DNA of 64,000 nucleotides from Smallanthus sonchifolius (Eukaryota; Streptophyta; Magnoliopsida; Asterales; Asteraceae). The notes under the pieces are model-generated. The model had not been told where the DNA came from. It saw only the letters and a program-made list of their open reading frames with translations, and did no database searches. Within the stretch, counting starts at the first letter, position 1. Every line of letters starts with the position of its first letter. This document shows, one piece after another, positions 57,871 to 64,000 of this stretch. The translations under genes and the position numbers were made by a program. The DNA lies in contig CM042039.1 of NCBI GenBank assembly GCA_023525975.1, forward strand, positions 13,236,501 through 13,300,500, in the 5' to 3' direction.

Positions 57871-59622
57871 GAATTTTTTTCTGAAATGGTGTTATTTCAG
57901 ATTATTATTTCACAAGTGGTGTTAATTTTTTTTGTTATCACAAATGGTGTTTCCTCGTTTCCCAACCACGGATTGTTGTTCGTAACCACGAATTGTTTAT
58001 TTTGGTGGGTGTTCGTGGTTCTAAACCCAGTTGTGTGTTTCCCAACCACGAAATGGTACAAATATAGGTTCCCAACCACGAATTGGTACAAATATAAGTT
58101 TCCCAACCACGAATTGATGTTACCAACCACGAATTGGTTCAAAACCTACTTTCCAACCACGAATTGTTGTTATTTTAAGTTCTCAACCACAAATTGGTTC
58201 AAAACCGTAAATACTATCAACAACTATTCTTCTAGCTCGCCAAGCCTTTATATATGAAATATCAACCTTCAAGGTTTCCTTTATGTATGCATGGATTTGT
58301 TTAACATGGAAAGCAATGTCTGCACGAACCGCATGGTTGATGTATGCTGAAACATTTTTAGATGTTAGGCTCCTATTGTTGTTGCGAATGACTGACCCAT
58401 AACAGTTGTGAGACGCAACCCATTTTACTATCCTCCACATGGTTTCACCATTCTTCACACGTGCATTGACATACCAGTTACATGGAGGAGCGTATGGAAG
58501 GTTACTTGTTTGACCAGCGACTGTGGTGTAACATCTTGCTCTCTAATTTTGAGGTCTGGTTTCAACTACTATTAACTCTCTATTACAGGCAACATTCCAC
58601 TTTCGAACAACATACATCAACTCATTTTTAGATTTTAAATACATACCAACTCATATTTCATTTAACTCATTGTTCCACAAATCCATGTGGTCGTCTGCTT
58701 CAAGACCACCAACGTCGTAATCTCTTAATTTTCTCAACATAATCAGAATAGTTCATCGGTCCTTGAGAAAACCCTTGAACAATTTCGAGATTATATTCTG
58801 CTGGAGTTTCACCATAGCCGTCATCATCAGTTTCATCAGTGGACATGTTTAATTCCTCTCTTACAACTTCAGAATCTTTTGGGATAAGATTTAAATATGT
58901 TTCGTTGAAGTTTAATTTATGCTTTGAGATATCACATTTAGCAACATTAGAGATTCTCACATATATAGATATGATTAATCTTATCATATTTTTCAAATGT
59001 CACATAGAGATTCTCACAGAGATATCTCAGAAAAATCTGTCATAATATATTTGTAAATATGATTCTGATTCTCTAAATATGATTCAAAGATGTCATAATA
59101 TATATGATTCAAAGATGTGATTAAAATATTTTAACATAACCATTTCCAAAATTATTGTAATTTCAAAGTAAAATATTTTAACATACCATACAAATAACAC
59201 ATATATTTATTATTACAAATCTTACGTTTAAATCAAAACAAATAAAACCAAAAAAAAAATTAAAACCCAAAAAATAAAAGGCTCAATTCGTGGTTGGTAA
59301 ACCCAATTCATGGTTAGGAAGTAGGTTTTGAACTAATTCGTGGTTGGTAACATCAATTCATCGTTGGGAAACTTATATTTGTATCAATTCGTGGTTGGGA
59401 ACCTATATTTGTACCATTTCGTGGTTGGGAAACGCACAACTTGGTTGGGAACCACGAACACCCACCATAATAAACAATTCGTGGTTACGAACAACAATCC
59501 ATGGTTACGAACAACAATCCGTGGTTAGGAAACGAGGAAACACCATTTGTGATAACAAAAAAAAAATTAACACTACTTGTGAAATAATAATCTGAAATGA
59601 CATCATTTTAGAAAAAAAAATC
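57871..59622. mobile_element. Mutator-like element (MULE-2)
   Basis: 1,752 bp flanked by ATAAGTTGTG at 57861-57870 and 59623-59632. The ends are GAATTTTTTTCTGAAATGG and, complemented, GATTTTTTTTTCTAAAATG, beginning inverted repeats of about 340 bp. Each terminal repeat carries some eight copies of AACCACGAATTG (CAATTCGTGGTT on the right), likely transposase binding sites. The Copia reading of U is continuous across one copy of the TSD, which confirms the insertion. Confidence 0.85.
58183..58996 (-). pseudogene. MULE transposase, N-terminal DNA-binding part
   Basis: Reading down the minus strand: an acidic leader (58996-58700), then VGMYLKSKNELMYVVRKWNV and NRELIVVETRPQN (interrupted by stops), and NARVKNGETMWRIVKWV with HNCYGS, NRSLTSKNVSAYI and ISYIKAWRARRIV (58458-58183). 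This order is that of the MuDR-type zinc-binding N-terminal domain and the start of the MULE domain. The catalytic DDE region and the SWIM finger are absent; the sequence runs straight into the left inverted repeat. Confidence 0.75.
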
Positions 59623-59632
59623 ATAAGTTGTG

Positions 59633-59664
59633 TGTTGAAGCCAAATTTATAAGACAATTATTTA
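59633..59664 (+). pseudogene. U Copia relic, remaining piece
   Basis: About 30 bp after the MULE right TSD still read as the VEAKFIRQLFSR segment of a Copia pre-integrase domain, in continuity with 57853-57870. The relic ends where the inverted-repeat block begins. Confidence 0.6.
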
Positions 59665-59666
59665 GT

Positions 59667-59850
59667 CGAAATTGATCACTTCAAAGAACGCGATGAACTT
59701 CACGCGATGAAGTGATCAATTTCGAATGGTAGAAATATGTGCACGTATGAAGTGATGAATAAATATGTGCACGTATGAAGTGATCACTTTATCAAAGAAC
59801 GTGATGAAGTGATCCATTGATCACTTCAATGTATGCGGACGTATGCATGG
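59667..59850. repeat. GAAGTGATCA repeats with a perfect inverted repeat
   Basis: CGAAATTGATCACTTCA (59667-59683) is perfectly complemented at 59708-59724, 24 bases apart. Further GAAGTGAT or ATCACTTC copies follow at about 59748-59830, and AATATGTGCACGTATGAAG is repeated directly 26 bp apart (59734 and 59760). No coding sense. Confidence 0.8.
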
Positions 59851-59941
59851 GGAAAGTAAAATTTGGTTGGGCCTAAAATATATGAATGCTTGTGACAACA
59901 ATTTTGTCATTAATGACCAGATTGTTTTGATGAGTTCATAA

Positions 59942-60706
59942 TTGTTCATTAAACTCTTTAATAATGCTATCGGAGTCGGAGAGGAAGAGGTAGATGACTC
60001 GATGGAGGATCCCGAGGTGGCGGAATCAAACGTCGGGGCCGAAGAGGAACCGACTTTGTTGGTTTCCAAGGTGGACGGGGAAGACGAGGGGCCTAGGTCT
60101 GATATGGGAGACATGGTGGATAATCAACATGGGGAGGGGTGTTCGATGGCGGCGGGTGGTGTTGGTTTTATAATTGACCCTCTGTTTTCTGTTGGACATA
60201 ATAATGATATTCCAGATAGTGGAATCCTGAACATGGCGGTTTGTAAAGTGACCATTATTAGAAATAAATGCAAGATGGGCCGGACCCAATCACCTAAACC
60301 CAATTCTTCAGGAAGAGAGAGGGCCAAAAAAAGATCCAGGAAGGAATTGGAAGATGACCCTTTTGATTTGGACCGCTTTCTTGGGCCGGGCCTGTTTGGG
60401 AATAAGTATACTGGCACTGTCAATGTAAGGGAGCGTCCATTTTGTGGTGGGATTGATCTCAATATGAGGGCAGAATCTGAGGTGGCGCCTTCGAGCTCGG
60501 TAGGCGAGGCAGGCTCCGATGGGATCGAAGAGAAGGAAGAAGGTAATTCGAAAGAGGTAGAAGCTACAATTATACTTGGATCTTTTGTTGGGGTAAATAT
60601 TCAGGGTTTCAACAGATTGGTTCAAGAAACAATCAGAGAAGAAGGTAATAATGTGGTTCATTTATCAATTTCTTGTCTTTTAATGTCCGAGGGTTGGGGG
60701 TGGTGA
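59942..60706 (+). pseudogene. LINE ORF1 C-terminal part
   Basis: A 254-codon frame, acidic, with an SGRERAKKRSRKE basic stretch and NPFDLDRFLG-like DDPFDLDRFLGPGLFG, as seen between the zinc knuckle of plant L1 ORF1 and the endonuclease. No zinc knuckle in the retained part. The first codons may not be element sequence. Confidence 0.6.
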
Positions 60707-61380
60707 TAAGGCAGCTTGGATTCGTGAATGCAAGTCAAAGAATGAGATTGATTTTGTTGCTATTCAAGAATCCAAGAAGGAAAGCATTTGTGAGGTTGAC
60801 CTAGTTAGTTTATGGGGTAACAAAAGTTTTCAGATGAGTTTTGTTGGATCGATAGGGCAATCAGGTGGGATTGTTAGTATATGGGATCCTGGGGTGTTCG
60901 AAATGGTGGGGTGTTTTAAAAATCAAAATTTCCTGCTAGTTAAAGGGAGGATTAAAAGGGATGGATCTCATCTAAATGTGATAAATGTCTATGCCCCGCA
61001 AGGGGTCTCGGCTAAACTCAACCTCTGGAATAGCATCGCTAGTGTGATGAATGGAAGTTCGGGGCTATGGATTCTTCTTGGAGATTTTAATGCAGTTAGG
61101 TACCCAGAAGAGAGGATGAATTCTTGTTTCAAAGCGGTTTGTGCTAGGAATTTTAATTCCTTTATTTTTAATATGGGCTCAAAGAATTTGATATGAAAGG
61201 AAGACAATTCACTTGTATTAGAGATTCTGGAAAGAAGAAAAGTAAAATTGATAGGTTTTTGGTGTGCTCTAATCTTTTTGATAAATGGCCTGAGGCGTGC
61301 TTAAGGTTAATCCCGAATCATTTATCAGACCATATCCCGTTGGTGTTCACTTCTATTGATAAGAATTTCGGCCCGTGTCC
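60672..61380 (+). pseudogene. LINE AP endonuclease domain
   Basis: Blocks in order: SFNVRGLG, FVAIQESKKE (metal-binding Glu), SGGIVSIWD, VINVYAPQ, WILLGDFNAVR (Asp and Asn), and after a frameshift near 61180 FTCIRDSG, KIDRFLV and LSDHIPLVF (catalytic Asp-His). This domain nicks the target in target-primed reverse transcription. The upstream border with ORF1 is out of frame. Confidence 0.85.
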
Positions 61381-62773
61381 GTTTCGAGTTTTTAACTTGT
61401 GGTTGGGTAGGCCGGGATTTGAAGACATGGTTATTCAGGCGGCTGAGGCTTTCAGAAGCGATGGTCCTCCTGATATTGTGCTTTCCAAGAAATTTTACTT
61501 TATTCGAAGTGAGTTAAAGAAATGCTGTGATAAGATGCTTCTTAAAGAAAAGGAGGAAGAGTTAACGGTTTCGGCGGAGCTCGAACGTTTGGAAGAATTA
61601 GTTGATTCCAATGTGTTGTCGGAAGAGGAGGAGTGGTCTTTGGAGGAGTGTAAGAAAGTTCTTAAAGATATTGGGTTGAAGAGAAACAAAGATCTTAAAC
61701 AGAGATCCCGTATTAAATGGGCTGCAGACGGGGATGAAAATTCAAAGTTTTTTCATGGTATGATCAATAGCAGGAAGCCCTTGAATGGGATCCATGGTCT
61801 TGAGATTGATGGAGAATGGTGTACCAATCCAAAGAAGATTAAAAAAGAGATTCTCAAATATTTTAAGAAAAGATTTGAGGAGAGTTGGGTTGTTCAGCCG
61901 AACCTCATATGCGACAATTTTGGTAGGCTTTCTGATCAGGAGAAGAGGATGCTTGTGGAGCCTTTTTCTGTCAGTGAGGTTAAGGAAGCTGTTTTTGATT
62001 GTGGGTCGGACCATGCCCTGGCCCGGATGGTTTTAATATGAGATTCATAAAGCACTTCTGGCAGTTGTTTGAGCAAGACGTTTCAGATATTTTGGGAGGT
62101 TTTTACTCGGAAGGTGTTATTAATAGGGGGTGCAACTCATCTTTTATCACCTTGATTCCGAAAGTGAGGAACCCTACCGGGCTAAATGACTACAGGCCTA
62201 TTAATTTGGTCAGTGTCATTAGTAAAGTAATCTCCAAGATCCTTGCTACTCGTCTTAAAAAGGTTCTGCACTCTATGATTTCGGACTCCCAATCAGCTTT
62301 TATAAAGGGGATGTACATTCTGGATGGCCCTCCTGTGGTAAATGAGATTATAAATTGGTCCAAAAAGACAAAGAACAAAGCTTCTGTGTTGAAAATTGAT
62401 TTTGAAAAGGCGTATCACAATGTGAATTGGAATTTTGTTTTGTTGATCTTAAATCAAATGGGGTTCCCTGATATTTGGATCAAGTGGGTTCGGGGAATAT
62501 TATCGTCAGCTCGGTCTTCGGTTCTGGTTAACGGGTCGCCCACTTTCGAATTCCAGTGTGAAAAAGGGATGAGGCAAGGGCATCCGCTATCTCCATTCAT
62601 TTTCATAATTGTTATGGAAGCGCTTTCGTGTATGCTTGATAAAGGATGTGGGAATGGAGTGCTAAAAGGTATCAAGTTGCCCTACGACGGGCCTTCGGTG
62701 TCGCACCTCCTTTACGCCGATGATGTTATTATCACAGGTGTTTGGGACAAATGTAATGTGCAGATTGCAATAA
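61381..62773 (+). pseudogene. LINE reverse transcriptase, truncated
   Basis: A linker with RSRIKWAADGDENSKFFH, then after a one-base loss near 62005 the RT blocks GPDGFNMRFIKHFW, LIPKVRNPTGLNDYRPI, SDSQSAFIKG, KIDFEKAYHNVNW, GMRQGHPLSPFIF and LLYADDVIITG with the catalytic Asp pair intact. It ends abruptly at 62773 where the LTR starts; the frame running on to 62847 is LTR sequence. Confidence 0.85.
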
Positions 62774-64000
62774 TGTCACACCCCGACCGATGGCGGAATC
62801 ATCGAGGCGGACAATGGAATGATTGTTCAAAAGCACATGATAACTAAAATATTGAATAATTCATTAATTTAATTAAAGACAACAAACATTCAAGTACAAT
62901 ACAAATTCAAATAACCTAGTCTATTTCAAAACATTGATTTAATTAACTAGGTCCATAAGTTCTTAAGTGGTAGGATCTTCAGCAAGCAATCACATATTCA
63001 AACCTGAAACATTATTTAAATCAAGTGTCAACTATAAAGTTGGTGAGTACATAGGTTTAGTGGAACCGATAAATAGTAGATGAAAACGTTTTGCAACTCA
63101 TTGTATATCTTGTTAAACATAGCATTCATGGTTGTATCATTTATCTAAGCACAATTCAAACCTTGATTGACGCGCTTGAACATAGCACAACAGCTAGGTC
63201 CGGTATGTTTGAATATAGTTACCCAGTATATCCGATATGTTTGAATATAACACGCGGCTATATCCGAGTATGCAGTAATAAACACTCTAACCGGGTGGAC
63301 TGGTCAGGCACAATAGATCTATTAATATTACTGTTGGTTTTCTTGTGTTTAAAATAAATAAGCGTACACCCAAGATAATAAGCATATAATCCACATGAAT
63401 AACACGTATAAACAATTTGATTGAGTAGCATGAAATAGTGTTTCACCCCAAAGTATGTAAAAATGTAAAATAGGGGCTATGTAACTCACCTGGCTAGTGG
63501 ATGTTTTAATCCACGAGTGTGGGTGATAAGGATGTTGAAAACTAAGCACGTTAAAACCCTATGTGGACAAATAGGTATTATTGTATGTTTTATATGTGCG
63601 TATTCGTATTCAAATGCGTATAGGTTTATAATAATATTTCTTAACATTTATAAAATATGGTAGAAAGATTATAATGATTTTGTAAAACTTAATATCAAAA
63701 ATGTATATATATTTTAATCTTGTTAAAATATTATATTTTAAATAATTTGTTATCATGTTTATTGTATTTATATATAATAATAAATAAGAAGAAAAGTTTC
63801 TATTTGTTTAATTATGTTATCATTATTATATATTAAAATTTATTTAAACAAGTTTATAAAAATTGTAGAGTTTATTATTTTATAAAGATTGGGTGAGTTA
63901 TTATCATAAAAAAAATATTGTTTTAATCGTTTTCAAAATAGACGAACGAGTCAAACCACTCGTAATAGTTTTTATTGTATGGAGAAATTATTATAATGAG
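62774..64000 (-). mobile_element. Minus-strand Ty3-type LTR, runs off the window
   Basis: Starts TGTCACACCCC, the complement of the GGTGTGACA end of the X LTR family. GGTGAGTACATAG (63042-63054) and CTATGTAACTCACC (63477-63490) are the paired motifs of this LTR class, in minus orientation. Between them lie short repeats of TCCG(A/G)TATGTTTGAATATA (63198-63250). The rest to the window end is AT-rich. Confidence 0.6.

Larger units (their letters stand above)
59942..62773 (+). mobile_element. L1-type LINE relic
   Basis: A non-LTR retrotransposon with the end of ORF1, an AP endonuclease and a reverse transcriptase. It is truncated at the 5' side (only the C-terminal part of ORF1 is seen) and cut at 62773 by an LTR, so the thumb, RNase H-like part and poly-A tail are missing. 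Frameshifts at about 60660, 61180 and 62005. Confidence 0.85.

Noticed and set aside
57897..58142. Frames on both strands with repeated WLGTYIC or FPTTNWYK units (also 59340-59595)
   Set aside because: Products of the repeated 12-base motif in the MULE-2 inverted repeats.
58700..58996. A stand-alone host protein with an acidic segment
   Set aside because: It is in order and orientation with the transposase DNA-binding relic and lies between the MULE-2 inverted repeats.

Overview
The window is plant nuclear DNA, almost certainly from a eudicot and, by the look of its LTR families, probably Asteraceae (inference; no database was searched). It is AT-rich and contains one convincing host gene, an intact IBH1-like HLH regulator (9346-9930, +). 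Nearly everything else is transposable elements, and many can be delimited exactly because their target-site duplications (TSDs) are still readable.

Left part (1-12464): two tandem tRNA-type SINE relics (about 600-880), a minus-strand solo LTR (2383-7435) carrying a second solo LTR inside it (3917-6454, TSD ATAAC), a minus-strand Copia LTR and leader (7436-8591), the IBH1-like gene, a 313-bp MITE candidate, a row of four mini-hairpins, and a decayed gene of a plant retroelement-associated protein family.

Centre (12460-53759): a Russian-doll stack. A minus-strand Copia element V (12465-53754, TSD TTATT) was hit in its 3' LTR by a Tekay/Del-like Ty3 element X (12819-48119, TSD ACCAT/ACCAC). 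X later received a Copia solo LTR (16844-17464, TSD ATACA), a Mutator-like element in its 5' LTR (14247-15432, 9-bp TSD), and two elements in its 3' LTR: Y, an Athila-like element that keeps only ORF1 (24173-40409, TSD ACCGT/ACTGT), and Z, a minus-strand gag-protease-only element with a tRNA-Asp-type primer site (40932-48021, TSD GTCCC). Y was then hit by W, a nearly complete Tekay-like chromovirus (28766-37827, TSD CATAA). All coding regions carry stops or frameshifts, so nothing here looks autonomously active, though W and Z are only lightly damaged.

Right part (53755-64000): a solo LTR T (54111-55945, TSD AAAAC), a Copia relic U (about 55989-59664, +) split by a 1.75-kb Mutator-like element (57871-59622, TSD ATAAGTTGTG) that keeps only the DNA-binding end of a transposase, an L1-type LINE relic (59942-62773, +), and the start of a minus-strand LTR that leaves the window.

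The most unusual signals lie inside the LTRs. Several families carry a splice-donor-like GGTGAGTT motif paired with a downstream complement whose family-specific flank also matches. One family has an array of CTAC-NNNN-GTAG mini-hairpins, some with a UUCG loop. Unrelated LTR families each contain short near-perfect GCGTAC-type palindromes. No bacterial-type system, CRISPR array, rRNA or genuine tRNA gene was seen.
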